Assembly: GCA_947564305.1 (NCBI GenBank)
Contig: CANOBT010000001.1
Span: 58,082-122,081, forward strand
Direction of reading: 5' to 3'
DNA from: an uncultured Lachnospiraceae bacterium
GTDB taxonomy: Bacteria; Bacillota_A; Clostridia; Lachnospirales; Lachnospiraceae
Length of the DNA: 64,000 nucleotides
The notes beneath the pieces were generated by a model. That model worked only from the letters and a program-made list of their open reading frames with translations. It was not told the origin of the DNA and did not search any database. The stretch's first letter is position 1. Every line of letters starts with the position of its first letter. Of this stretch, positions 1 through 9,034 are shown one piece after another. The position numbers were made by a program, and so were the translations under genes.

Positions 1-1
1 A

Positions 2-1348
2 AGAGAATTGAAGAGCGGCCGAACCAATCCTATGGCAACAGGGAGGGCGCGCCGTTATTTTAATAAAGCGAGTGGAATTACTTCCTCCGCACTGGATATC
101 GCGGCGGATGCCAACAAGGTGTTTGCGAGTACTGTAGGGATTGCGAGTACCATTGACAGGAAGGGAAAATATAAACCGGTATTGCAGGGTGCGGCGCTTG
201 TATCGAATTTTATTTCCATCATGACTACAAGCCGTGATATCTATCATAAGGTGAAAGATTTCTTTAAAACGTTCAAAACTACAAGTATTACAGATAAGCT
301 CTTCCAGGGAATTGCATTGTGCGGCGATCTTTCAACCTGGCTTTCTAAGGCGTGCAGTATAGCAAAGACCATTGTAAATTATTTTGGCGGCGTGAATAAA
401 CCGATGCTGAAGGAAATTACCAAATGGCTGACGCTTGCCCTGAATATGGGAACTCAGATTGCCGGAATTGCCAATGCTTCGAGGGGAATCCATAAGCAGC
501 GTAAAATGTATAAGCAGTTGTCTGATGCAGAAGATAAGATGTGGACAAATGGCATACAGCCGATTCTGAATGCTCATGGCGTTTCAACGGATACGAATGA
601 GGAGCCTTCTGATGACAAGCCTGTAAATGGTGATTCCGAGAAGGAAGATGGGAACAAGGAGGAGTCTGTAAAAGAAGCATCAGAACAGGAAGAGTCGAAA
701 ACAGCAGAGGATTCCTCTGAGACTTCAAAAGAAATGAGCAGTTATCAGCGGCAGAAAGCAGTGGAACAGTTGTTGGAAAATTCACCGAATTTAAGTGAGA
801 AAGAGGAAAACGCGCTGCTTAACTTTCTGTCAACGACCCGAAAAAAGGATAAAATAATTCATACAATAGTCGCCACCTCATCAGGTATTGTTGCCAGTGT
901 GACCGGACTTTGTTCCAGTCTTTTTACCTCAGCGGTCTATGGGGTGTCCTATGATAAGGGCATCGCGAAAAAACTACCGGGAATTGGTACTGCCGGAATA
1001 GGTGTAATTACAAATTCGGTGGCAATCGGAAGTATCGGATTAAAAACCTATACTAAGAGACAAGCAGGCAAAGGAGATTCACGGTCAGATTTGATTGGCG
1101 ACAGGCTTTGGGGCAGACTGGCTGCATTGGGAGAAGAGCAGTACGGTTTGAAAGGACTGGAGGAGGAACTGACAAACGGACCGGGCAGCGGCAAAGATAT
1201 GGGGAAGAAAAAAGAACTGGCAAATAAAGTCCAGGGGACATATAAATCTACCGACGGACTGTTCGATTCTATGAAAGTGCCTTATCAGAAATTGCTGCAT
1301 GCCCATAATGAAAAGACATTTAAAGAGATACTGACAGCAGGAGTATAA
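2..1348 (+). CDS. Hydrophobic protein with acidic linker, 5'-partial; candidate CIS cargo
   Basis: I do not recognise the family. The frame is open to the left edge of the window, so the N-terminus is probably missing; a TTG at 8 and an ATG at 32 lack a convincing ribosome binding site. The visible ~448 residues have Gly/Ala/Ser-rich hydrophobic segments in the first half, a strongly acidic low-complexity stretch (about residues 195-245), then a second hydrophobic Gly-rich block (about 285-345) and a Lys-rich tail. That layout resembles membrane-active or pore-type proteins but proves no function. It lies 6 bases before a CIS-type AAA+ ATPase, so I infer that it may be cargo or an accessory of the injection system. 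It could be the C-terminal part of a larger DUF4157-type protein. Confidence 0.6.
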   Translation, partial: RELKSGRTNPMATGRARRYFNKASGITSSALDIAADANKVFASTVGIASTIDRKGKYKPVLQGAALVSNFISIMTTSRDIYHKVKDFFKTFKTTSITDKLFQGIALCGDLSTWLSKACSIAKTIVNYFGGVNKPMLKEITKWLTLALNMGTQIAGIANASRGIHKQRKMYKQLSDAEDKMWTNGIQPILNAHGVSTDTNEEPSDDKPVNGDSEKEDGNKEESVKEASEQEESKTAEDSSETSKEMSSYQRQKAVEQLLENSPNLSEKEENALLNFLSTTRKKDKIIHTIVATSSGIVASVTGLCSSLFTSAVYGVSYDKGIAKKLPGIGTAGIGVITNSVAIGSIGLKTYTKRQAGKGDSRSDLIGDRLWGRLAALGEEQYGLKGLEEELTNGPGSGKDMGKKKELANKVQGTYKSTDGLFDSMKVPYQKLLHAHNEKTFKEILTAGV

Positions 1349-1354
1349 AAAGAC

Positions 1355-3517
1355 ATGCATCAGGAACAATATTTTGAAACGTTGGTCCATCTGGTAAAAA
1401 AGGAATTGGCGCTTTATATAAAATATGCCGTACGTCTCAGGGAAGACGGGGGAATCCGTCACATCTTTCAGACAAAGATTTTTAAAGAGGAGCTTTCCAA
1501 CATCCTGGAGGATGATTTCCAGTACATGGACAGAAATGCGTATGACTCGGAGCGGGGCTTGCTTTTTGAAGAGTGGGAGCTGTTCCATGAGGAGGCTTAT
1601 CAGTCTATCAAAAATGGGGAAATGGTTCCTTTCGAGTATATGCTGCGCAGGCTTGGCCTCACAGATTTGGAAAAGTACTGTGTCTGTCTTGCTATAGCAC
1701 CGGAGTTAAACCGGGAATTTGAGAGGATGTATTGCTATCTTCAGGATGACTATACATTGAAATATCCTACGATGGACTTATGCATCAAAATGTTTTCTAT
1801 GGATTCTATGATACAAAAAAATCTGATTCATCAGATATTCCAAAGAAAAGAGCTGCTTCAATGTGTTTTCCAGGCAAAACCGTGGGGGGCGGAAAGTGAA
1901 TTGTCCTGGAAGTTTAAGCTTCGGAGAGATTTGATTGACTATATCTTTTTCTATGAATCAGACTTGCAGAACCGTAGGGCTGAATATGATTTATGGATTC
2001 CAGCAGAAAAAATAAAATGCGGGCTGAATGTCAATGAGCCCATAGGAGAGCTGATCGAACAATATTTACGAGAAGAGGACAAAGAAACAGAAAACACAAA
2101 GAAAGCCATTCTTCTGCAAGGAGCAGCCGGAAGCGGCAAAAGATTGCAGATTCGTCTGGCAGCAGAAAGTCATCACAGGACGGCGCTCTTTTTTGACTTG
2201 CGTAAAATTGTGCAAAAAAACACAGAGCAGAAAAAGAACATCCTTGTAGATGTTATAGTACGCTCTGTCTTAGACAGGGCCTATCTCTGTTTCTGTCATT
2301 GGGAAGTCTTGAAAGTGAAGGATATATGGGACAGCGCTTTGATTGATGAGATTTTTCACACTGCGGGCCTGTTTTTTCAGATTATTTTCATCACCACACA
2401 GGCAGAGGGGTGGCAGGAGGAGAATACAGGTGACTTTCAGGTGGAATCATTTCAAATGCGTATGCCTGCATTGAGACAAAGGATACAGTTATGGGAAGAC
2501 GCATTGATGCCCCATGGAATAGGGGATAAAACTGCAATCGAAACTCTTGCGGTACAGTTTGATTTTTCGCCGGGAATGATTCAGGAGGCAGCAGCTTCTG
2601 CAAGGAAAAAGGCATACTCTGATAGGAGGGACAGTGTGTTGCTTCGTGATATTTACGAAGTCTGCCAGGAGAAAATTTCTCACCGTCTGGGAGAGCGGGC
2701 CAGCAGAGTCAACGCCGTATGTACCTGGGATGATTTAATTTTGGAAGAAGAACCAAAAGATTTGCTTTTACAGGCCTGTGCGCAGATTTCCTACCGTTAT
2801 CGTGTATACGAGGAATGGGGATTTCAAAGGAAGCTGACCTATGGCAGAGGCGTAACCATGCTCTTTGCCGGGCCTCCCGGAACCGGAAAAACCATGGCAG
2901 CCCAGGTGCTTGCAAAAGAGCTGAACTTAGAGCTTTATAAGGTGGATTTATCGGGTGTACTCTCAAAGTATATTGGCGAAACTCAAAAAAATCTGAAAGA
3001 AATTTTTGATGAAGCCCAGAAGAGTAAGTGTATTTTATTTTTTGACGAGGCAGATGCTTTATTTGGAAAGCGGGTGAATGTAACCGATGCCAGAGATATC
3101 AGCGCCAACGCACAGACTGCCTATCTATTGCAGAAAATGGAAGAATATGACGGAATCACAATCCTTGCTACGAATTTACAGCAGAATTTTGATGATGCCT
3201 ATAAAAGAAGGATGAAATATATCATTCCTTTTAGCTTTCCGCAGGAAAAACAAAGGCATGCGCTCTGGGAAAACGTATTTCCAAAGGAGATGCCGCTCAA
3301 AGAGGATATTGACATGGAATACCTTGCCTCCAATTTTGAACTGTCCGGGGCTTCCATAAAAAATATTGCGCTGAATGCGGCCTTCATGGCAGCGTCCATG
3401 CAGGAGTTCACCGGAATGGAACATGTGATGACAGCATTACAGCAGGAATATAAAAAATCTGGAAAAACACTTGGAAGAGAAGAGTTAAAGGAGTATTATA
3501 TTTATAAAAGCAGATGA
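1355..3517 (+). CDS. AAA+ ATPase of contractile injection system type (Pvc15-like), 720 aa
   Basis: This is a two-part ATPase. Residues ~1-240 are a helical N-terminal region. A degenerate first nucleotide-binding module carries GAAGSGKR at 256-263. The C-terminal AAA+ domain is intact: Walker A GPPGTGKT at 506-513, Walker B with DEAD at 564-567, and an arginine-rich segment near the sensor region. Related ATPases occur in nearly all extracellular CIS loci and are thought to act in assembly or cargo loading. Its ATPase domain closely resembles that of the gene at 43988, including the shared KYIGETQKNL and ILFFDEADALF blocks, so the two are paralogues. It probably forms an operon with its neighbours. 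Confidence 0.85.
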   Translation: MHQEQYFETLVHLVKKELALYIKYAVRLREDGGIRHIFQTKIFKEELSNILEDDFQYMDRNAYDSERGLLFEEWELFHEEAYQSIKNGEMVPFEYMLRRLGLTDLEKYCVCLAIAPELNREFERMYCYLQDDYTLKYPTMDLCIKMFSMDSMIQKNLIHQIFQRKELLQCVFQAKPWGAESELSWKFKLRRDLIDYIFFYESDLQNRRAEYDLWIPAEKIKCGLNVNEPIGELIEQYLREEDKETENTKKAILLQGAAGSGKRLQIRLAAESHHRTALFFDLRKIVQKNTEQKKNILVDVIVRSVLDRAYLCFCHWEVLKVKDIWDSALIDEIFHTAGLFFQIIFITTQAEGWQEENTGDFQVESFQMRMPALRQRIQLWEDALMPHGIGDKTAIETLAVQFDFSPGMIQEAAASARKKAYSDRRDSVLLRDIYEVCQEKISHRLGERASRVNAVCTWDDLILEEEPKDLLLQACAQISYRYRVYEEWGFQRKLTYGRGVTMLFAGPPGTGKTMAAQVLAKELNLELYKVDLSGVLSKYIGETQKNLKEIFDEAQKSKCILFFDEADALFGKRVNVTDARDISANAQTAYLLQKMEEYDGITILATNLQQNFDDAYKRRMKYIIPFSFPQEKQRHALWENVFPKEMPLKEDIDMEYLASNFELSGASIKNIALNAAFMAASMQEFTGMEHVMTALQQEYKKSGKTLGREELKEYYIYKSR

Positions 3518-3529
3518 ATGGCAGGCAAT

Positions 3530-3546
3530 CACTTGCGTTGCAAGTG
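3530..3546 (+). other. Short intergenic hairpin
   Basis: CACTTGC and GCAAGTG form a perfect 7-bp stem with a 3-base loop between the AAA+ gene and the next gene. No U-tract follows, so it is more likely an mRNA stability or attenuation element than a terminator. Confidence 0.35.
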
Positions 3547-3569
3547 GTTACAAAAAGAAAGGAAAAAGT

Positions 3570-4118
3570 ATGAATCACGATCAATTTCGAGACGGATTAA
3601 AAAGGCTGCAGTCCTATATACAGCAATTGGATTTTCAAAGTACATTTTTTGAGGAGGGTCCGGAGATTCCCATGGATTCCCTGGTAATTCCTTTGCATGT
3701 GGGAGAAGATTTGAGTATTGATATATCCTGTAATTTTATTGATATACAGGATAAGGGGCCGCTTTTGCAGTTTTATGGGCAGATGATATTGAATGAATTA
3801 TTGGAGGATGCAAATACAACGGTAACAAAAGAGCGGATCTTAGATTTTGTCAATCGGTTAAATCTCATACTCCCGATTGGACAACTTTTTTATCTGTCAG
3901 ATGAGATGGATGAGAACGGACAGAAAATCTTAGGAATCCGTTATACGATCCCCACAGAGCTGGACAAAGAATCCGAGTTGAAGAAATGTGTGAAAATCTT
4001 GGTTTTGCTGATGCAGGTCTATGAACTTCTGTGTAGTTGCCTTCTGTTGTTTATCGATGGAGATTCTATGGATGGCATTTTAGAGACGATTGGGAACCTG
4101 TTAAATCCAGGGGAATAA
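3570..4118 (+). CDS. Small acidic protein, possibly YbjN / type III chaperone-like fold
   Basis: This 182-residue acidic protein has no signal peptide. It alternates amphipathic helices and strands and has a hydrophobic helix near residues 140-165. The pattern (N-terminal helix, strand-rich middle, DFVNRLN-type helix, strand, C-terminal helix) is reminiscent of YbjN and type III secretion chaperone-like folds; this is fold-level inference, not a family assignment. It follows the AAA+ gene by ~50 bases and has a purine-rich ribosome binding site (AAAGGAAAA). With the ATPase and the upstream hydrophobic protein it could form a cargo, chaperone and unfoldase set. Confidence 0.6.
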   Translation: MNHDQFRDGLKRLQSYIQQLDFQSTFFEEGPEIPMDSLVIPLHVGEDLSIDISCNFIDIQDKGPLLQFYGQMILNELLEDANTTVTKERILDFVNRLNLILPIGQLFYLSDEMDENGQKILGIRYTIPTELDKESELKKCVKILVLLMQVYELLCSCLLLFIDGDSMDGILETIGNLLNPGE

Positions 4119-4197
4119 ATTTTGACTTGCGGTGAGTTATCACAACAAGAAAACTTGATTTGTTTAGAAAAATATCAAACAAAAATGTTGGAAATAC

Positions 4198-4226
4198 TTG
4201 CAAGTTCTAAAAAAATATGCTACTAT
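4198..4226 (+). promoter_or_regulatory. Promoter of rplS
   Basis: TTGCAA (4198-4203), a 17-base spacer and TACTAT (4221-4226) with a TGC extension just upstream make a good sigma-A extended -10 promoter. It lies ~100 bases before the rplS start, leaving room for a structured leader. Confidence 0.6.
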
Positions 4227-4243
4227 ACTACCGTTGTGAAAAA

Positions 4244-4325
4244 AGCGATGGTCCTCTGACACAGAGGAACAAAGGGTGTTCCTCATCATCAGAAGTGTTA
4301 AGAACGTCAAAGAATCAGGAGGTCA
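4244..4325 (+). promoter_or_regulatory. Candidate L19 (rplS) leader with alternative hairpins
   Basis: Two mutually exclusive stems lie in the 5' leader. CCTCTG (4253-4258) pairs with CAGAGG (4262-4267), while GAGGAAC (4264-4270) pairs with GTTCCTC (4278-4284); they share 4264-4267. L19 autoregulatory leaders are known in Firmicutes upstream of rplS. The position fits, but I cannot confirm the covariance model match. Confidence 0.45.
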
Positions 4326-4329
4326 CACA

Positions 4330-4677
4330 ATGAACGATATCATTAAAAGCATTGAGGCTGAACAGTTAAAAGAGACTGTTCCGGAATTCCACGTAGGCGA
4401 TACCGTAAGAGTATCTGCTAAGATCAAGGAAGGGAACCGCGAGAGAATTCAGGTATTCGAGGGAACCGTGTTAAAGAGACAGGGCGGCGGAGTGAGAGAG
4501 ACTTTTACAGTTAGAAAGAACTCCAATGGCGTTGGCGTTGAGAAGACGTGGCCAATTCATTCTCCTCATGTTGAGAAGGTCGAAGTTGTCCGCAGAGGTA
4601 AAGTAAGAAGAGCAAAACTGAACTATCTGAGAGGCCGTGTCGGCAAGCGGGCGAAAGTAAAAGAATTAGTAAAATAG
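4330..4677 (+). CDS. rplS: 50S ribosomal protein L19
   Basis: This is a 115-residue basic protein of the usual L19 length. It contains the family hallmarks [12 protein letters not shown] and the strongly basic C-terminus ([19 protein letters not shown]). L19 sits at the 30S-50S interface of the large subunit. The start is ATG 4330, preceded by a strong AGGAGG at 4318-4323; an in-frame extension to 4276 lacks this support. It begins the conserved rplS, lepB, rbgA gene order and may be autoregulated through the upstream leader. Confidence 0.97.
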   Translation: MNDIIKSIEAEQLKETVPEFHVGDTVRVSAKIKEGNRERIQVFEGTVLKRQGGGVRETFTVRKNSNGVGVEKTWPIHSPHVEKVEVVRRGKVRRAKLNYLRGRVGKRAKVKELVK

Positions 4678-4686
4678 TAATCATGA

Positions 4687-4724
4687 GAGAGGGACAATTA
4701 CAGAGTTTGTAGTTTGTCCCTTTT
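4687..4724 (+). terminator. Rho-independent terminator after rplS
   Basis: GGGACAA (4691-4697) pairs with TTGTCCC (4714-4720), directly followed by TTTT. It may terminate part of the rplS transcripts before lepB. Confidence 0.6.
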
Positions 4725-4739
4725 CTAATATACCAAAAT

Positions 4740-5495
4740 ATGCAGAAGAGGCTGCCAGTGGAAAGTATACGTAAAAGAAGTAAAAAAAGAAAAAGGAATC
4801 TGTCACCCCAGACATCCCGCGACTTAAGATTACCAGATGAAAAGCCCTCCGTCTCCAAAAAGCGGAAGAAGCGGCCTAAGGCACGCAGGAAAAAAAGAGA
4901 GTCAGTATCAAAGATGACAAAGCTGAAACTGCATTTTTCAAATAAGAGACTGAATTTTGACAAACAACGTATTGCGAAATTTTTGTTTCTTGCGGCAGAG
5001 ATTGGCCTGGTCGGATTACTTGCATATTCTTTAGTGTTGTTCTATGGGCAGAGAGTCAGCAATGCAGGGGATTCCATGAATCCCGTTTTGAACAATGGAG
5101 ATGTGGTTTTAGTAGATCGACTCATTTATAATGCAATGAAACCAAGGCGTGGGGATGTGATTGTATTTAAGCCCGGGGGAAATGAAAATGCTCATTATTT
5201 AATCAAGAGAGTTGTGGGTCTTCCAGGTGAGACTGTCCAGATTGCAGACGGAAATATTTATATTAATGAAAAAGAATGTACAGAAGGGATTTATGTGTCA
5301 GACATCCAATCAGCCGGTATCGCGGCAGAACCTGTAGAGCTCGGTGAGGGTGAGTATTTTGTGATTGGGGATAATCATGCAGGGAGTGATGACAGCCGTA
5401 CCGCAGACGTAGGAAACGTCAAACGCCGGGATATTTATGGCAAGGCATGGTTTGTTGTTACCTTTGGAGACAATTTTGGAAGAATTAAAGATTAG
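4740..5495 (+). CDS. lepB: Signal peptidase I (first copy), long basic N-terminal tail
   Basis: This membrane-anchored serine protease removes signal peptides from secreted preproteins. A single membrane segment (about residues 81-103) precedes the catalytic box GDSMNP with nucleophile Ser112; the general base is Lys156 in IKRVVGLPGE, and the later GDNH box is present. About 70 residues before the membrane segment are extremely Lys/Arg-rich, unusual for the family. No good ribosome binding site supports ATG 4740, so the true start is uncertain; ATG 4914 would remove the basic tail. It is followed 11 bases later by rbgA. Confidence 0.88.
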   Translation: MQKRLPVESIRKRSKKRKRNLSPQTSRDLRLPDEKPSVSKKRKKRPKARRKKRESVSKMTKLKLHFSNKRLNFDKQRIAKFLFLAAEIGLVGLLAYSLVLFYGQRVSNAGDSMNPVLNNGDVVLVDRLIYNAMKPRRGDVIVFKPGGNENAHYLIKRVVGLPGETVQIADGNIYINEKECTEGIYVSDIQSAGIAAEPVELGEGEYFVIGDNHAGSDDSRTADVGNVKRRDIYGKAWFVVTFGDNFGRIKD

Positions 5496-5506
5496 GGGGT
5501 AAAGTC

Positions 5507-6358
5507 ATGCATTTTCAGTGGTATCCGGGTCATATGACCAAAGCAAAACGGATGATGCAGGAAAACATCAAGCTGATTGATCTGATCATTGAACTGGTGG
5601 ATGCCCGGATTCCTTTAAGCAGCCGGAATCCGGATATTGATGAGCTTGGAAAAAATAAAGCAAGATTAATCCTGCTGAATAAATCAGATTTAGCGGAAGA
5701 GCGGTGGAATGACGCCTGGATAGACTATTTTGAAAAAAAAGGCTATTTTGCGGTAAAAATAAATTCCAGAAAAAGCGGAGGCATGAAGTCGATACAGGAT
5801 GTGATTCAAAAAGCCTGTAAAGAGAAGACAGAGAGAGACAGAAAAAAGGGTATCCTGAATCGCCCGGTCCGCGCAATGGTTGTGGGAATCCCCAATGTCG
5901 GGAAGTCTACCTTTATCAATACACTGGCAGGAAAAGCCTGTGCAAAGACGGGCAACAAGCCTGGTGTGACGAAGGGAAAACAATGGATTCGCCTTAATAA
6001 AAATGTGGAGCTTTTGGACACTCCAGGAATTTTATGGCCCAAATTTGAAGATCAGACTGTAGGGCTCAGGCTTGGTTTTATTGGCTCCATCAAGGACGAA
6101 ATTCTGCAGACGGAGGAACTGGCTGCTGAGCTGACCCAGTTTTTGACGAAACATTATCCCGGTGTTCTTGCGGGAAAATATGCGATAGAGGAATCCCAGG
6201 ATGGATTTGAAAATCTGCGCGGAATTGCCGAGAGCAGACATTGCCTGCTCCGTGGAAATGAGTTCGATTTAGAGAAGGCATCCCGACTGATGCTGGATGA
6301 TTTCAGAAATGGCCGGATTGAAAGAATTACACTGGAATATCCTGAAGATTTTGCATAG
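5507..6358 (+). CDS. rbgA: Ribosome biogenesis GTPase RbgA (YlqF)
   Basis: This circularly permuted GTPase is needed for late 50S assembly. The order of motifs shows the permutation: G4 NKSD at 58-61 comes before G1 GIPNVGKST at 127-135 and G3 DTPG at 171-174. Its length of 283 residues is typical, with a C-terminal RNA-binding helical domain. The start is ATG 5507 after GGGGG. It lies between two signal peptidase genes, a common arrangement in Lachnospiraceae. Confidence 0.96.
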   Translation: MHFQWYPGHMTKAKRMMQENIKLIDLIIELVDARIPLSSRNPDIDELGKNKARLILLNKSDLAEERWNDAWIDYFEKKGYFAVKINSRKSGGMKSIQDVIQKACKEKTERDRKKGILNRPVRAMVVGIPNVGKSTFINTLAGKACAKTGNKPGVTKGKQWIRLNKNVELLDTPGILWPKFEDQTVGLRLGFIGSIKDEILQTEELAAELTQFLTKHYPGVLAGKYAIEESQDGFENLRGIAESRHCLLRGNEFDLEKASRLMLDDFRNGRIERITLEYPEDFA

Positions 6359-6431
6359 AATAAATAGGGAGTATTCCTGATACAAGAATATTTCAAGAGT
6401 AGTCGGACACAAGAGAGAGGAAATATAAGAC

Positions 6432-6977
6432 ATGAAAGAAGAAAAAAGTATTTTGCGGGAATTGGGAAGCTGGCTTTTATATTTATTGTTTGTCGTTGTG
6501 TTTTCATTTGTCATCATCACATATGTGGGGCAGCGCACCCGTGTAGACGGACAGTCCATGGAGACAACATTATACCATAATGATAACTTGATCGTGGATA
6601 AAATTTCTTATCGGTTTCGGGATCCTAAGAGATTCGAGATCATCGTATTTCCTTATCAGTACAGAGAGAACACCTATTATATCAAAAGAATCATTGGCCT
6701 GCCTGGAGAAACCGTGCAGGTAATCAATGGCTATGTCTATATTGACGGCGAAAAGTTGGATGAACATTATGGAAAAGAAGTGATGGAGTCGCCGGGGATT
6801 GCAGAAGACCCGATTACATTGGGGGAGGACGAATATTTTGTTCTTGGGGATAACCGGAATCATAGCCAAGACAGCCGGGATGCGAGCGTAGGAGTACTTC
6901 ATCGAAAAGATTTACTTGGAAGAGCCTGGATCAGGATCTGGCCTCTCAACAAGTTTGGGGCAATCAAGCATGAGTAA
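6432..6977 (+). CDS. lepB: Signal peptidase I (second copy)
   Basis: At 181 residues this is the compact form: one membrane segment (about 15-33), then GQSMETT with catalytic Ser42, Lys85 in IKRIIGLPGE and the GDNRNHSQDSR box. Unlike the copy at 4740, it has only a short cytoplasmic tail. The two copies probably divide substrates or expression conditions. Its stop overlaps the rnhB start by 8 bases, implying translational coupling. Confidence 0.95.
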   Translation: MKEEKSILRELGSWLLYLLFVVVFSFVIITYVGQRTRVDGQSMETTLYHNDNLIVDKISYRFRDPKRFEIIVFPYQYRENTYYIKRIIGLPGETVQVINGYVYIDGEKLDEHYGKEVMESPGIAEDPITLGEDEYFVLGDNRNHSQDSRDASVGVLHRKDLLGRAWIRIWPLNKFGAIKHE

Positions 6978-7734
6978 GAGTATCCGTGAAATCAGGAATG
7001 AATTTGAATCAGCTGATCATAAAGACTGGACAGGTCTGTTTGAAACATATGCATCTGATGAGAGGGCAGGAGTACAATCCTTGCTTGAAAAGTATCAGAA
7101 GCAGGAAGAGAAGCTCCTGGCAGAACGTAAACGCCTGGAGGCAATGCGGGAATATGAACGTCAGTACCAGGATTGTACATACATCTGTGGAGTGGATGAG
7201 GCAGGAAGAGGTCCTCTTGCCGGACCTGTGGTGGCCGGAGCTGTCATCCTGCCGAAGGAATGTGAGATTTTATATCTTAATGATTCCAAGAAGCTTTCGG
7301 CAAAGCGCCGGGAGGAACTATATGAGGAAATCAAGGAAAAGGCTGCAGCCACAGGAATTGGAGTGATTTCCTCTGAGAGAATCGATGAGATTAATATTCT
7401 GCAGGCAACCTACGAAGCTATGCGCATGGCAATCCGGGAATTGGGGGTTATCCCACAGGTATTGTTGAATGATGCGGTGACCATTCCGGGAGTAGATATT
7501 CCTCAGGTTCCTATTGTGAAAGGAGATGCCAAAAGTGTCTCCATTGCAGCGGCCAGTATCCTTGCAAAAGTAACCAGGGACCGGATGATGGTGGAATATG
7601 ATAAACTTTATTCACAGTATGGGTTTGCGAAGCATAAAGGATATGGGTCCCAGGCACATATTGAGGCGATACAAAAATACGGCCCATCTCCCATCCATCG
7701 TCAGACCTTTATCAAAAACTTTATCAATACTTGA
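6970..7734 (+). CDS. rnhB: Ribonuclease HII
   Basis: RNase HII removes ribonucleotides and RNA primers from DNA:RNA hybrids. The active-site blocks are visible: GVDEAGRGPLAGPVVA, LNDSKKLS and KGDAKSVSIAAASI. The ATG at 6970 overlaps the lepB stop by 8 bases and gives 254 residues, normal for clostridial RnhB with its ~70-residue N-terminal helical extension. An in-frame alternative at 6916 is less likely. Confidence 0.96.
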   Translation: MSKSIREIRNEFESADHKDWTGLFETYASDERAGVQSLLEKYQKQEEKLLAERKRLEAMREYERQYQDCTYICGVDEAGRGPLAGPVVAGAVILPKECEILYLNDSKKLSAKRREELYEEIKEKAAATGIGVISSERIDEINILQATYEAMRMAIRELGVIPQVLLNDAVTIPGVDIPQVPIVKGDAKSVSIAAASILAKVTRDRMMVEYDKLYSQYGFAKHKGYGSQAHIEAIQKYGPSPIHRQTFIKNFINT

Positions 7735-7802
7735 ATTATCTAACAGAACCCTCCAGAATAACTTCTTTTTGCAGTTTGGAACGGTTGCACGAAAACAACG
7801 AT

Positions 7803-8156
7803 ATGAAGCAGAATAAGCGGGAAACCGGAACTGCCTATGAACAGGCAGCAGCCTATTATTTAGAACAACATGGATATGAAATATTGGAATGCAATTACAG
7901 GTGCCGTATCGGTGAGATTGATCTGATAGCCAGAGACGGCCCTTATCTTGTGTTCTGTGAGGTGAAATACCGACGCAATGGACAGAAAGGACATCCGTTG
8001 GAAGCAGTGGACCAGAGGAAGCAGTATAGAATCATGCGATGTGCACAATATTATATGATGGTCAACAATATCCAGGAGGTGCCTTGCAGATATGATGTGC
8101 TCGGCATTGAAGGCAGTCAGATTTCCCTGATAAAAAATGCATTTCAGGATGGTTAA
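7803..8156 (+). CDS. yraN: YraN/UPF0102 family endonuclease-like protein
   Basis: This is a small (117-residue) protein with a PD-(D/E)xK-like nuclease fold: GEIDLIA, then VFCEVKYRR with the E-x-K pair. Family members are linked to DNA repair or Holliday-junction processing but are poorly characterised. ATG 7803 gives the typical N-terminus (NKRETGTAYEQAA). The frame is open up to TTG 7731, overlapping rnhB, but neither start has a clear ribosome binding site. Confidence 0.9.
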   Translation: MKQNKRETGTAYEQAAAYYLEQHGYEILECNYRCRIGEIDLIARDGPYLVFCEVKYRRNGQKGHPLEAVDQRKQYRIMRCAQYYMMVNNIQEVPCRYDVLGIEGSQISLIKNAFQDG

Positions 8157-8174
8157 AAAGAAAGGAATATATCA

Positions 8175-9023
8175 ATGGGTTTAGGCATCAAATATAAGAA
8201 TCAGGCACAGATATTTCGAGAGGTGGAAAGAGAAACGCCTTTTCTGGAATATCCGCTGTTTGCAGATACTCAGATGGTGCGACACGGATTTTCCACACGG
8301 TTAGGAGGTGTCAGTGAGGGTTGTTTTTCTACCCTGAATTTAGGATTTCAACGGGGAGATAAGAAAGAGGCTGTACAGGAGAATTTTCGTCGGATTGCGT
8401 CTTCCATAGGGGTTCGATGTGAAGATATGGTATTTTCGCGGCAGACCCACACCACAAATGTCCGTGTAGTGACGGAGGAGGACCGAGGTATGGGAATCCT
8501 GCGGCCATTGGAATATCAGGATGTGGATGGCCTGGTTACCGACATACCTGGCATCTGCCTTGTCACCTTCTATGCGGACTGTGTGCCTTTGTTTTTTGTG
8601 GACCCAATCAAAAAAGCAATCGGACTGAGTCACTCAGGATGGAGGGGGACAGTGGGGAAAATTGGCAAGGCAACCGTGGAATTGATGCAGCAGCAATTTG
8701 GCTCAAATCCAACAGATATCCTGGCGGCAGTGGGGCCCTCCATCTGCCAGGACTGTTATGAGGTCAGTGAAGACGTCATCGAAAAATTTCAAAAGAATTT
8801 TAATGCCTGTCACTGGAAAGATTTATATTATCAGAAAGAGAATGGAAAATACCAATTGGACTTGTGGAAGGCCAATGAAATTGTATTTTCGGAAGCAGGC
8901 ATCCAAAAGAAACATATGGCCATATCGAATGTATGTACACACTGTAACAGTGATGTGCTCTATTCCCACAGAACCATGGGAAATGACAGGGGAAGTCTGG
9001 CGGCATTTCTTGCATTAAAATAG
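8175..9023 (+). CDS. pgeF: PgeF / YfiH family (laccase domain) purine nucleoside enzyme
   Basis: The 282-residue protein has the full DUF152/LACC1 signature: HGFSTRLGGVSEG, QTHTTNV, TFYADCVPLFF, SHSGWRGT and a C-terminal CTHCNSDVLYSHR. The metal-binding His and Cys positions are present. Family members have been described as polyphenol oxidases and, more recently, as purine nucleoside phosphorylases or adenosine deaminases; PgeF in E. coli edits peptidoglycan precursors. The substrate here is not determined. Confidence 0.92.
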   Translation: MGLGIKYKNQAQIFREVERETPFLEYPLFADTQMVRHGFSTRLGGVSEGCFSTLNLGFQRGDKKEAVQENFRRIASSIGVRCEDMVFSRQTHTTNVRVVTEEDRGMGILRPLEYQDVDGLVTDIPGICLVTFYADCVPLFFVDPIKKAIGLSHSGWRGTVGKIGKATVELMQQQFGSNPTDILAAVGPSICQDCYEVSEDVIEKFQKNFNACHWKDLYYQKENGKYQLDLWKANEIVFSEAGIQKKHMAISNVCTHCNSDVLYSHRTMGNDRGSLAAFLALK

Positions 9024-9034
9024 AGGAGGTTTTT

